64,000 nucleotides of DNA, taken from the NCBI GenBank assembly GCA_910577825.1, contig CAJTOK010000013.1, positions 1 through 64,000 of the forward strand, given 5' to 3'. The stretch's first letter is position 1. Each line of letters starts with the position of its first letter. A model generated the notes under the pieces. The model was given only the letters and a program-made list of their open reading frames with translations, was not told the origin of the DNA and ran no database searches. Shown here piece after piece: positions 9,604 through 18,268 of the stretch. The DNA is from an uncultured Lachnospiraceae bacterium (lineage in GTDB: Bacteria; Bacillota; Clostridia; Lachnospirales; Lachnospiraceae). Made by a program: the position numbers and the translations under genes.

Positions 9604-11895
9604 TTATCCTGTTTTTTTAACGGCTGGATAAAGCATCAAAGATAACCCGGAAAGATATATAGCAATTCCTGCTATGTATTCCCAGCTGGCTATAACAGGT
9701 GTATTAGTAACCACATTGGACTTCCAGAGATAAGCCACAATTATAATTCCAAGAACTGCACCCAGGACAGCCCCGGAAACCATATAGCTCCATACCTGTA
9801 TCCAGCAGATTCTCCGGACTCTCTTATCTGGTGCTCCAAGCATACGGAATACCTGGTATTCTTTTCTTCTTGTATATAACATTCCCCTTGCTGAATTAAG
9901 CAATCCAGCACCTGAAACAGCCAGAAGCATTCCAAGGACAATATACATGGCCGTTGTCCATTGTGACACCATAAGGCCTGATTGTTCCATAATATCATCA
10001 TAAATATTCCAGTCAAAATCTTTTCCAAATTCCACCTGTAGCTGCTGGAGTTTCTCCCTGGCCAGCTCTTTATCACCATTTAGCCATAACCCTAAATAAG
10101 TGCCGTCCAAATCTTCCCCAGTAAACCCATTTCCGCACAAATTATCCCAGTCCACAATAACATTATATAGCTCATTCCATACAGTGCCTGTTTTTACAAT
10201 CTCCACCAGGATAAAATCTTTCCGTCCTCCTAAATAATCTGATTCCAAGGTAACAGTATCCCCAGGTTTACAGCCTTTTCCAGCTGCAACAGACTCTTCC
10301 ATAACAATTCTCTTTGTTTTTGGTACTTTTTCATAATGCTCCCATACTTCTGCATGTAAAAGCTGTGGAAGTGTTTCCAAATCTGACACTTTAAAATAAT
10401 CCAGGGATTTACCATCCTCTTTGCCCTGAACCATCCTGAAATCACCATAAAGCATATATCCGCTTCCCATTACAGGCTGGAAACGCTTATATAATTTTTG
10501 CACATAAGACAAAGACATAGGTTTTGTGGAAGAAATTTCCCCTTTCGCCATTTTTCCTTCCATAGAATTATAGTTAAACCAGTTGTCATTTGCTTCCAAT
10601 AATTTAATGGATACCTGGCCAGTATAGGAAAGTGCTGTAATAATGGCGATAATTAAAATTATTATAAAATTTTGCTGGAATTTTAATGCCATTAATTTCA
10701 TGCCCAGATAACCTTCTGTTCCAATAACTTTACGCAATGCCAGAAAACGGCTGGCTTTTTTGCTTTTTTTAAGTCCAGAAGAAGTTTCCTGGAATACCTG
10801 TACTGGCAATACTCTTTGCCCATACCGGAATACAATATATATAAAGAAATTAAATAATACAAATACGGCTGCCGTAATCTGCCATAACACCTTCCAGTTT
10901 AAACTGGCACTGCCATCAAATAATTGTGTCTTATTATTAAACCAGTTTAAAGCAGCACCAGAAACCAGTGCACTGGACATTGCCCCTGCAAGGCACCCGG
11001 CTGCGCTTATTATAGCTGACATAGAACCAAATATAGCCTGCACCTGTTCCTGGCTTCCGCCCACAGTACGGATAACAGCCATATCTTTTCTGTATTTCCG
11101 CATATATTCCATGAAAATATTTACTACAAACAGGCCACTGGTTATGATTACCACTACAAAAAGTCCCTTAAATAATATCCTGGCATTTTTCAGCATGGTA
11201 TTATATCCATCTCCTTCTCTCTGGTCTGACACCTGGAAATCCGGATTCTGTAATCCAATACGCATGCTTAATGTTAATCTGCCATTATGTTCTGTATAAG
11301 CAGAATCATAGCATTGCAACAGCATATAATTAACCTGTGTGGTATCCTTATGCCCAAGTAACTGGTGAAGCTGTGATAATTCCATAATTGCCATAGGCAT
11401 TTTATAATCAGACATAGAATCTGTCTTTATAACTTCTATAATTTGAAAGCCTCTCCCGCCCACTTGGAAAATATCTCCCACTGTTTTGTTTTCACGGCGT
11501 CCAAGGGATTCATTTATTATTATGCTGTCCTCTTTTATATTTTTTGTATACTTGTACAGGCTTTTGTTAATAGCATCGTCTGCCACACCTGCCATATAGA
11601 TATCTAAAAGTTCTCCCGTCCGGTACCCCCTGCTGGCCGTTTTCACATCTTTTTCCTGTTCTAAAAACCTGATTTCACCATTATTAAAAGTTCCGCCATC
11701 ACACTTCGTCACCTGTAAATCAAACTTGCCTTTTTTTGCAGCCAGTCCTGCTTCTATTGATGCTTCTGCACCCGATAATAACTGGAACATGCTTATACTC
11801 AGAAAACACGCAACAAAAATACTTAAAAATGCAGAAAATGTAAGCATTTTGCTGTTTTTCATAAAAATAATTCCTATCCAGGTAATTTTTTTCAT
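9604..11895 (-). CDS. ABC transporter permease (FtsX/MacB type)
   Basis: A 763-residue membrane protein with two FtsX-like domains. A first transmembrane helix at residues ~10-35 is followed by a long extracytoplasmic domain, then helices at ~240-380. A second copy of the same plan follows, with an N-terminal helix near 410, an extracytoplasmic domain, and helices near 640-760. This is the usual shape of permeases that export lipids, peptides or lipoproteins, or confer peptide-antibiotic resistance. It starts 7 nt after the stop of its ATPase partner. Substrate cannot be told from sequence. Confidence 0.88.
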   Translation of the reverse strand: MKKITWIGIIFMKNSKMLTFSAFLSIFVACFLSISMFQLLSGAEASIEAGLAAKKGKFDLQVTKCDGGTFNNGEIRFLEQEKDVKTASRGYRTGELLDIYMAGVADDAINKSLYKYTKNIKEDSIIINESLGRRENKTVGDIFQVGGRGFQIIEVIKTDSMSDYKMPMAIMELSQLHQLLGHKDTTQVNYMLLQCYDSAYTEHNGRLTLSMRIGLQNPDFQVSDQREGDGYNTMLKNARILFKGLFVVVIITSGLFVVNIFMEYMRKYRKDMAVIRTVGGSQEQVQAIFGSMSAIISAAGCLAGAMSSALVSGAALNWFNNKTQLFDGSASLNWKVLWQITAAVFVLFNFFIYIVFRYGQRVLPVQVFQETSSGLKKSKKASRFLALRKVIGTEGYLGMKLMALKFQQNFIIILIIAIITALSYTGQVSIKLLEANDNWFNYNSMEGKMAKGEISSTKPMSLSYVQKLYKRFQPVMGSGYMLYGDFRMVQGKEDGKSLDYFKVSDLETLPQLLHAEVWEHYEKVPKTKRIVMEESVAAGKGCKPGDTVTLESDYLGGRKDFILVEIVKTGTVWNELYNVIVDWDNLCGNGFTGEDLDGTYLGLWLNGDKELAREKLQQLQVEFGKDFDWNIYDDIMEQSGLMVSQWTTAMYIVLGMLLAVSGAGLLNSARGMLYTRRKEYQVFRMLGAPDKRVRRICWIQVWSYMVSGAVLGAVLGIIIVAYLWKSNVVTNTPVIASWEYIAGIAIYLSGLSLMLYPAVKKTG

Positions 11896-11902
11896 GTTAA
11901 AA

Positions 11903-12679
11903 TCACTTTGTTAATCCTTTCTCTATCTTAGCTGCTTTCTGTGCCTCCCTGAATCCGTCAAGTATCCCATCCACATCCCCCTTGCCTTCCTGCTTTTCAT
12001 ATTCACCATAAATGCGGCCATCCTGTAAAAACAAAATCCGGTCTGCATAACTTGCAATGGCTGGGTCATGGGTAACCAAAATGGTGCTTTGTCCCTCTTT
12101 TTCTTTTAAATCAAGAAATATCTGCATAATTTCATAAGCTGTATTACAGTCTAAATTTCCAGTGGGTTCATCAGCTAATAAAATCTTTGGATTGTTAATC
12201 AAAGCCCTTGCAATGGCAACCCTCTGTTTCTGCCCGCCAGAAAGGCTGGACACTGGATTCTTCCCCTTATCTCCAATACCTGCCATATCAAGAATTTCTT
12301 TTGTGCGCTTAATAATCTCTTTACTTTTTTCACCTGTCAATATTAAAGGCAGGGACACGTTTTCCTCTACTGTAAAATCATGTATCAGTTTAAAATCCTG
12401 GAAAATAAATCCAATGTTTTCATAACGGATTTTAGTTGCACGGGGCTCTGTCCCATAATTTTTTTCCAATATTCCATTTAAATAAATTTCTCCTTTATCA
12501 GCCACATCCATAGCCCCTATAATATGAAGCAGTGTACTCTTGCCAGAACCGCTGCTTCCCATAATTGCAAGCAGTTCTCCTTTTTTTAGTGAAAGTGAAA
12601 TTCCTTTTAAAGCCTCCAGGGTTTCATTGCCATTCTTGTAAAATTTGTGGATATCCTTCATTTCAATAATGTTTGTCAT
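11903..12679 (-). CDS. ABC transporter ATP-binding protein (MacB/LolD type)
   Basis: 258 residues with all ABC motifs: Walker A GSSGSGKST, Q-loop FIFQDFKLI, signature LSGGQKQRVAIARAL, Walker B ILLADEPTG, and the switch His in VTHD. GNLD after Walker B is the usual signature of the MacB/LolD/BceA export group. Start 12679 (MTNIIEMKDIHK) has GGAAGTGGGAAG upstream. It directly precedes the two-domain permease, so the pair forms a complete exporter. Confidence 0.92.
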   Translation of the reverse strand: MTNIIEMKDIHKFYKNGNETLEALKGISLSLKKGELLAIMGSSGSGKSTLLHIIGAMDVADKGEIYLNGILEKNYGTEPRATKIRYENIGFIFQDFKLIHDFTVEENVSLPLILTGEKSKEIIKRTKEILDMAGIGDKGKNPVSSLSGGQKQRVAIARALINNPKILLADEPTGNLDCNTAYEIMQIFLDLKEKEGQSTILVTHDPAIASYADRILFLQDGRIYGEYEKQEGKGDVDGILDGFREAQKAAKIEKGLTK

Positions 12680-12798
12680 TTTTCTTCCCACTTCCAAAAC
12701 TTAGTGTTATATCGGGGCTGTTTATTATATCTGCTATTTTCTGCAATTTTAACAAATACCCCGTCTTTTGTAAACAAAAGTGGTGGTTTATGGATTCC

Positions 12799-13266
12799 TT
12801 AATATCCTTTACAGACATCCACCCATTCTGTATAACCCGAATATTTTTCCATCTCTGGGATAGTAAGCTCTATTGCGCTGTTCCCGCTGCCACAGGCAGG
12901 AAAAACTGTAACAAAGCGTTTTAATGATATATCCAGGTATACCTTCACACCTTCATTTACTGCAAACGGGCAGACACCGCCTGCTGCATGTCCCACCAGT
13001 GTTTCTACCTTATCCAGTGGAAGCATTTTAGCTTTTTTCCCAAATTTTGCTTTATATTTTTGGTTGTCAATCTTTACATCACCTGCTGCCACAATTAGCA
13101 CTACTTCATTTTCCAGCATAAAAGAAAGGGTTTTTGCTATTCTCTGGGGCTCACAGTGTAATGCTTTGGCTGCAAGCTCTACTGTTGCACTGGACCTGTC
13201 AAATTCCTGGATTTTTTCTTCCATACCATATTCCCTGAAATATGCCTTTACCTTTTCAGCTGCCAT
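12799..13266 (-). CDS. YbaK/EbsC-type aminoacyl-tRNA deacylase
   Basis: 155 residues covering a whole YbaK/prolyl-tRNA-synthetase-associated domain. Visible are the early Lys in QRIAKTLSF, the GDVKIDNQKYKAKFG segment and the GGVCPFA loop. Members hydrolyse mischarged tRNAs such as Cys-tRNA(Pro). AGGAGG lies 6 nt before ATG 13266. It is monocistronic; the insertion sequence lies in its upstream region, about 140 bp from its start, so its natural promoter may have been separated or altered. Confidence 0.88.
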   Translation of the reverse strand: MAAEKVKAYFREYGMEEKIQEFDRSSATVELAAKALHCEPQRIAKTLSFMLENEVVLIVAAGDVKIDNQKYKAKFGKKAKMLPLDKVETLVGHAAGGVCPFAVNEGVKVYLDISLKRFVTVFPACGSGNSAIELTIPEMEKYSGYTEWVDVCKGY

Positions 13267-13407
13267 TATTGTCCTCCTTTAATTATCTGGATAAAAAATT
13301 ATGTTATAAACAGTACATACTTTGCCTGAAACATTATGGTATATGTTTGGAACACCCGCTTTAATATGTTATAACATATAAGCAGGCAAAATAAAAGAAT
13401 TTTTTAT

Positions 13408-14677
13408 CAGGACAAACGCATGAATAAACAAATTGTAAATATTACCAGTTTCTGTTAGAATAAAACAAAAATTGGAGGATAATTATATGGAAAAACTGTT
13501 ACAGTGGATGGAATACATTGAAGATGTACGGCAGGAGAAAAAAATACGGCATAAACTTAAGGATATCCTGGTAATAGTCTTGTTTGCAACACTGGCAAAT
13601 GCAGATGACTGGGTGGAAATTGCAGAATTTGGGGAAGTTTATGAAGATTATTTAAAAAAGTACATAGGACTGGAAAATGGTGTGCCATCACATGATACAA
13701 TACAGAGGGTAATGGGTATGGTTTCACCAGAATCCATGCAGCAGCTGTATGTAAAATGGCAGGGACTGCTGGACAGCCGTGAAGGGGAAGCACTTAAAAG
13801 GATTGTCTGCATAGACGGGAAAACTATGCGTGGGAACAGGCGGAAAGAAGAAAAACCGCTGCACATTGTGTCTGCATGGAGCAAAGAAGACGGCTTTTGC
13901 ATGGGACAGAAAGCAGTCATGGAAAAAAGCAATGAAATTACAGCAATCCCCATGCTTTTAGAAAATATACAGATAAAAGGCAGCATTGTAACAATAGATG
14001 CAATGGGCACACAGACAGCCATAGCAGAAAAAATAAAAAGCAGGCACGGGGATTATATGCTTGCTGTAAAAGGAAACCAGAAAACATTATATAATGATAT
14101 AAAAGATTATTTTTCAGAAAAAGAGTTCCTCAGAAAAATAAAAGAAAACGGCAGCTATAAAAAAAGCATTGAAAAAGCACATGGCCAGCTGGAAACCAGG
14201 GAATATTACCAGACTGGTGATATAAAGTGGCTTTGCCAGCGCAAAGACTGGAAAGGCATGAAAAGCATAATAATGGAACGTAAAGTACTGGAAAAAAAGG
14301 GGAGACAGCATACAGAATACAGGTATTATATAAGCAGCATTGCAGAAGATATAAACCTTGCCAGCAGGGCAGTGCGGGGACACTGGAGTGTTGAAAGCAT
14401 GCACTGGCATCTTGATGTGACATTCCGGGAGGATTATAATATAACAGCAGACAAAACAGCCGCCCAGAACCACAACATAATACGTAAATGGTGTTTAAGT
14501 GTGCTTAAACTTGCAGAGCTGTCCCTTAAAAATAAAAGGCTTTCATTAAAAAAGAAACGTTTTGCTATAAGTTTAAAACCAATAAAATTCTTAGAGGAGG
14601 TATTGAATGTTTAAAAACTAAAAAAATAGTATATATTTATTAAAAGGGATGTTATAATTATTCATGCGTTTGTCCTG
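13408..14677 (+). mobile_element. Complete ISAs1-family insertion sequence
   Basis: A 1270-bp element bounded by perfect 20-bp inverted repeats (CAGGACAAACGCATGAATAA at 13408-13427 and its complement at 14658-14677), with a 9-bp duplicated target. One intact transposase gene fills it. It landed between the ybaK-like gene and the blaI promoter; the blaI -35 box begins 19 bp beyond its right end, so it does not break a gene but may affect local transcription. Confidence 0.92.
13487..14614 (+). CDS. ISAs1-family DDE transposase
   Basis: 375 residues. The N-terminal ~90 residues form the DUF4258-like helper domain seen in this family (HKLKDILVIVLFATLANADDW). The catalytic core shows the first Asp in CIDGKTMRGN, the second in TIDAMGTQ, and the Glu in GHWSVESMHWHLDV. 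It is full length with no frameshift, so it may be active. GGAGG at 13473-13477 selects ATG 13487; a TTG at 13472 overlaps that ribosome-binding site. Confidence 0.93.
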   Translation: MEKLLQWMEYIEDVRQEKKIRHKLKDILVIVLFATLANADDWVEIAEFGEVYEDYLKKYIGLENGVPSHDTIQRVMGMVSPESMQQLYVKWQGLLDSREGEALKRIVCIDGKTMRGNRRKEEKPLHIVSAWSKEDGFCMGQKAVMEKSNEITAIPMLLENIQIKGSIVTIDAMGTQTAIAEKIKSRHGDYMLAVKGNQKTLYNDIKDYFSEKEFLRKIKENGSYKKSIEKAHGQLETREYYQTGDIKWLCQRKDWKGMKSIIMERKVLEKKGRQHTEYRYYISSIAEDINLASRAVRGHWSVESMHWHLDVTFREDYNITADKTAAQNHNIIRKWCLSVLKLAELSLKNKRLSLKKKRFAISLKPIKFLEEVLNV

Positions 14678-14695
14678 ATTTTTTATTTTAATTAT

Positions 14696-14743
14696 TTGAC
14701 ATTTTCCTGCCAGGGACTTATAATATTTATATTACATTTGTAA
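14696..14743 (+). promoter_or_regulatory. blaI promoter with BlaI-type operator
   Basis: TTGACA (14696-14701) and TATAAT (14719-14724) are spaced 17 bp, a consensus promoter. The palindrome TTACATTTGTAA lies at 14732-14743, over the expected transcription start. It matches the TACA/TGTA core of BlaI/MecI operators and the two sites upstream of the facing transpeptidase operon, so BlaI probably represses its own gene. Confidence 0.8.
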
Positions 14744-14761
14744 GAACCAGGAGGTGCTGCC

Positions 14762-15151
14762 ATGAGTGATTACCCACAGATTTCCGAAGCGGAATATGAA
14801 GTAATGAAGATTGTATGGAAATATGCCCCTATTAACACTAATGAAATAACAGAGAAACTTTTAGCGGTATCATCATGGAGCCCTAAAACCATACAGACCT
14901 TAATTAAACGTCTGGTAAATAAAGGCGTACTGGCTTATGAAAAAGAAAGCAGGGTATTTGTCTACACACCCCTGGTACAGGAATGTGACTATATTGGCCA
15001 GGAAAGCAAATCATTTCTGAACCGTTTTTTTAATGGCAATATTACTGCTATGGTATCCTCGTTCCTTGAAAATGACAGGCTGCCGGAATCAGAAATTAAT
15101 AATTTACGCTCCATTCTCTCTGCCAGTTTCCATAAAAAAGATGGTGAATAA
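14762..15151 (+). CDS. blaI: BlaI/MecI family transcriptional repressor
   Basis: 129 residues with the Penicillinase_R winged helix: ISEAEYEVMKIVWKYAPINTNEI, recognition helix WSPKTIQTLIKRLVNKGVL, wing YEKESRVFVYTP, then a helical dimerisation tail. Such repressors bind TACA-n-TGTA palindromes and are cleaved after BlaR1 senses a beta-lactam. AGGAGGTG lies 5 nt before the ATG. It is followed after 31 nt by blaR1. Expected targets in view are its own promoter and that of the transpeptidase operon near 20.9 kb. Confidence 0.93.
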   Translation: MSDYPQISEAEYEVMKIVWKYAPINTNEITEKLLAVSSWSPKTIQTLIKRLVNKGVLAYEKESRVFVYTPLVQECDYIGQESKSFLNRFFNGNITAMVSSFLENDRLPESEINNLRSILSASFHKKDGE

Positions 15152-15182
15152 ACAATCTGTTTGCAAAAATGAGGTGAATGAA

Positions 15183-17003
15183 ATGGCTGGTTTTGTGGTA
15201 TATTTTTTTATATGCAATATTTTTACCAGTGGAATAATCTGTATCTTATATACAATAAAGAAAGTTTTTAGGACTAAACTGTCCAGCCGGATGCAATACA
15301 ATCTCAGCTTTATTTTATTTGTATTTTTAGCACTTCCTTTTATTCCATTCCGTATATTTAATATATCTGCCTGGTTTAATACCCTGGCTGGCAGCCGCCC
15401 GGATAATATAAATGCTGCTGTAAATAATGCAGGCCGCCATAACCTTACAGGCATTCCAGGCCAAATCGGTGATTTTGCCATTTCTGCCAGCCGCAAAGCA
15501 CCGTCTGCTATTGGTTATATATTATGCTTTTTATGGTTTACAGGCATCTGTGTAATGGTAATTTTATTGCTGGAATCATTATACCGTCTGCACAAAATTA
15601 TTAAATCTTCACTTCCCCTGCAAAATAGTGAAGTTAAAAACTTATATTATAAATGTTTAAGCGAATCGGGAATCCATTTGGAAATCCCGGTTTACAGCAC
15701 GGCATTTATAAAATCCCCTTTTATTACCGGCTTTTTAAAACCACGCATTTACCTTCCAATCCATACAATATCTGATTATGAAGCTGGCAGTATGCGTTTT
15801 ATGCTGTTACATGAATTACAGCATTTCAAGCATAAAGATATGTTTACCAGCTATTTAACCATCCTGCCAGGTATTCTGTACTGGTTTAACCCGTTTGTAT
15901 GGTATGCTTTGGATGAAATAAGATGTGAGCGTGAAATTGCCTGTGATTCTTCTGTCCTGCAAATGCTCCAGGAAACAGAGTATGAGGAGTATGGCAATAC
16001 ACTTGTCAGCTTTGCAGAAAAGATTTCCAGCCAGAACCGGTCTTTTTCCGCATTCCCGTTTATTACAAGTATTGGTGGAAACAGAAAGCAAACCAGGAAA
16101 CGTATCTTAAATATATCGTCCTATAAGAAAGCAGACCACCGCCAAAAAGTACAAAGCTGCACTGCATGTATTTTTACTATGGCAGTATTTCTTATGCTTC
16201 TGCCTGTCCTTCCAGCATATACAGGCGTGCAGGACAGATACAGTTTTGACGAAAAAAATAAAACAGTTGACTATATAGATTTAAAATCTGAATTTGGTAA
16301 ATACAACGGAAGTTTTGTTTTATATAACAGTGCCAGCGGTGCATGGACTATCTATAATAAAGAAGCTGCCCTGGAGCGTATACCGCCTGGTTCTACTTAT
16401 AAAATTTATAGTGCCCTTCTCGGTTTAGAATCTGGCATAATTACACCAGAACATTCAGAAATGGCATGGAACGGGAAAGATTATCCTTTTGACGCCTGGG
16501 AATCCGGCCATAATTTAAATTCAGCCATGCGTTCTTCCGTCAACTGGTATTTCCAGAATATTGACAATACAGCAGGAATGGACAATATAAAAACATATTT
16601 ACAGAAGATAGGTTATGGCAACCAGCAGGCCAGTGGCGACATAGACTTATACTGGACTGATTTTTCACTGAAAATATCCCCTGTAGAACAAGCCGTGCTG
16701 CTAAAGAAATTTTACAATAATGATTTTGGATTTTCCTGGAAAAATATAAAAGCCATAAAAGAAGCTATTTTAATTTCTAATACGCCATCTGGAACACTCT
16801 CTGGCAAGACAGGGACTGGCAGGGTGGACGGACAGGATATAAATGGCTGGTTTACCGGATATATTGAAAGAAACGGCTACGTTTACTATTTTGCAACAAA
16901 TATCCAGGGTGCATCTGGGGCAACTGGAAGTGCTGCAGCAGAGATTTCCCTGTCTGTTTTATCAGGCATGGGGCTTTGGGAAAACAAATTTATCCAGGAG
17001 TAA
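15183..17003 (+). CDS. blaR1: BlaR1-type beta-lactam sensor/transducer
   Basis: 606 residues. The N-terminal part has four predicted transmembrane helices and an M56 metalloprotease with HELQH at residues 210-214. After a helix near residue 355 the C-terminal domain is a penicillin-binding sensor with S404-T-Y-K407, SVN in the RSSVNWYF segment, and KTG at 542-544. Acylation of the outside Ser is thought to activate the inside protease and free BlaI from DNA. GAGGTG precedes ATG 15183. Its last 14 nt overlap the stop end of the convergent lipoprotein gene. Confidence 0.93.
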   Translation: MAGFVVYFFICNIFTSGIICILYTIKKVFRTKLSSRMQYNLSFILFVFLALPFIPFRIFNISAWFNTLAGSRPDNINAAVNNAGRHNLTGIPGQIGDFAISASRKAPSAIGYILCFLWFTGICVMVILLLESLYRLHKIIKSSLPLQNSEVKNLYYKCLSESGIHLEIPVYSTAFIKSPFITGFLKPRIYLPIHTISDYEAGSMRFMLLHELQHFKHKDMFTSYLTILPGILYWFNPFVWYALDEIRCEREIACDSSVLQMLQETEYEEYGNTLVSFAEKISSQNRSFSAFPFITSIGGNRKQTRKRILNISSYKKADHRQKVQSCTACIFTMAVFLMLLPVLPAYTGVQDRYSFDEKNKTVDYIDLKSEFGKYNGSFVLYNSASGAWTIYNKEAALERIPPGSTYKIYSALLGLESGIITPEHSEMAWNGKDYPFDAWESGHNLNSAMRSSVNWYFQNIDNTAGMDNIKTYLQKIGYGNQQASGDIDLYWTDFSLKISPVEQAVLLKKFYNNDFGFSWKNIKAIKEAILISNTPSGTLSGKTGTGRVDGQDINGWFTGYIERNGYVYYFATNIQGASGATGSAAAEISLSVLSGMGLWENKFIQE

Positions 17004-18252
17004 ACCGGTACTGGTACTCTGGTATGTCCCTGATACCTCCATTTAAAATTTTATTGCCCAGATATTGGAAACTTCCATCTTTTGCAAAACGTACCGTCAG
17101 TTCATGGGTAATTATCGCTTCATTACATAAAACCATCTCACATACTGCATCTACAGCAAGAGTAACCGTCCCGTCCGGATTTTTCTTTATCCCTGTCACT
17201 TCTGGAATGGAAGTTCCAAAATAATCAGGGGCATAATTAAAACATCCCAGCCTTTGCCAGAGGTATGTGCCTTTCTTTTTATCAAAAGCCGCAGCTTTTT
17301 GTATTATCTGGGAAGAAACTGGAAGATATTCCATAACCAGGCTTTCAAATTTATCTTTTGGTATTCCATCCGGATATTTCTGGCCATCAAATTTTTTCTT
17401 ATATTTCATTTTATATAAATATTCATAAAGTCCATTATAATCTAGTTTTTCCAGATGGTTTTCATTCCAGTTGGAACACAGAAGATTATTCCCCTGGTAT
17501 CCCAGACCCTGCACACACTGTTTTGAAAGCCTGCGTTTTTTCCTGCCCATTGGTTTAATCCGGATTAAATAGCTCCCATCTGCCACTTCCATCACATCTG
17601 GATATTCTGGCACACACAGTTCATAGCAAAACCACCCCTTATCTGAATATCTCCATTTCTTTATTTTTGTATAAGAAATAAATGACATACAGGGCTTATT
17701 GTCTTTATCCCATTCCGCCGTTGATGTTAAAATATACATATCTGTACCATTATAAATATATTTATTTCTGCCAAGGCTTCCATCTAAAAGTATCTTATAA
17801 ATAACAACTGAACCCTTTTTCCCTGTTTCCGCATTTTTTAAAAACGCATGGACTTGTTTATGGTTTTCCATATTAGAATATATTTCGGAACTGGTAACTG
17901 GATATCCCTGTTTCTTTATCTTCATTACCATCTTTTTCATGGACTTATGGCTTAGAACAGCATTTAGGGAATCCCCTTTATCTGCCTGTTTATAAATATT
18001 GGCAAGCAGCAGCATTAACCGGCAGGAATCACGTCCTGCCTCTTCCCTGTCCTGGTCTGGTACAGGCAGCCCATAGCCTTTTCCTTCCCCGGAATCCGCA
18101 GGCTTTTCTGGAATAGTAACTGCTGCTGTTTCTTTTGCCGCTTCTTCTTTTGGCTCTATAATGGTTTCTGCTGTTTTTTCCGCTTTACTGCAATAACACA
18201 AAAACATGCTGCATGCCAGTATAAAAACAATAAGATATTTTTTTTGGTTCAT
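16990..18252 (-). CDS. Lipoprotein of the MecA-like operon
   Basis: 420 residues. The N-terminus is a lipoprotein signal (MNQKKYLIVFILACSMFLCYC) with the lipobox Cys near residue 20-21, then a low-complexity Glu/Ala/Pro linker to about residue 65. The rest is a soluble domain of unknown function rich in Tyr and Lys. It starts 16 nt after the transpeptidase stop with AAAGGGG before the ATG, so the two are cotranscribed. By position it may be an accessory of the cell-wall enzyme. I recognise no catalytic motif; it may belong to a Lachnospiraceae DUF family. Confidence 0.75.
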   Translation of the reverse strand: MNQKKYLIVFILACSMFLCYCSKAEKTAETIIEPKEEAAKETAAVTIPEKPADSGEGKGYGLPVPDQDREEAGRDSCRLMLLLANIYKQADKGDSLNAVLSHKSMKKMVMKIKKQGYPVTSSEIYSNMENHKQVHAFLKNAETGKKGSVVIYKILLDGSLGRNKYIYNGTDMYILTSTAEWDKDNKPCMSFISYTKIKKWRYSDKGWFCYELCVPEYPDVMEVADGSYLIRIKPMGRKKRRLSKQCVQGLGYQGNNLLCSNWNENHLEKLDYNGLYEYLYKMKYKKKFDGQKYPDGIPKDKFESLVMEYLPVSSQIIQKAAAFDKKKGTYLWQRLGCFNYAPDYFGTSIPEVTGIKKNPDGTVTLAVDAVCEMVLCNEAIITHELTVRFAKDGSFQYLGNKILNGGIRDIPEYQYRFTPG

Positions 18253-18268
18253 ATTATGTTATCCCCTT

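Larger units (their letters stand above)
13399..14686. repeat. 9-bp target-site duplication flanking the insertion sequence
   Basis: ATTTTTTAT occurs at 13399-13407 and again at 14678-14686, immediately outside the two inverted ends of the element. The length fits the 8-10 bp duplications of ISAs1-family elements. Intact duplications on both sides point to simple, probably fairly recent transposition. Confidence 0.8.

Noticed and set aside
13267..14761. A composite transposon carrying the mec-like locus
   Set aside because: Only one insertion sequence copy was found, and no second copy of its ends appears on the far side near 21 kb.
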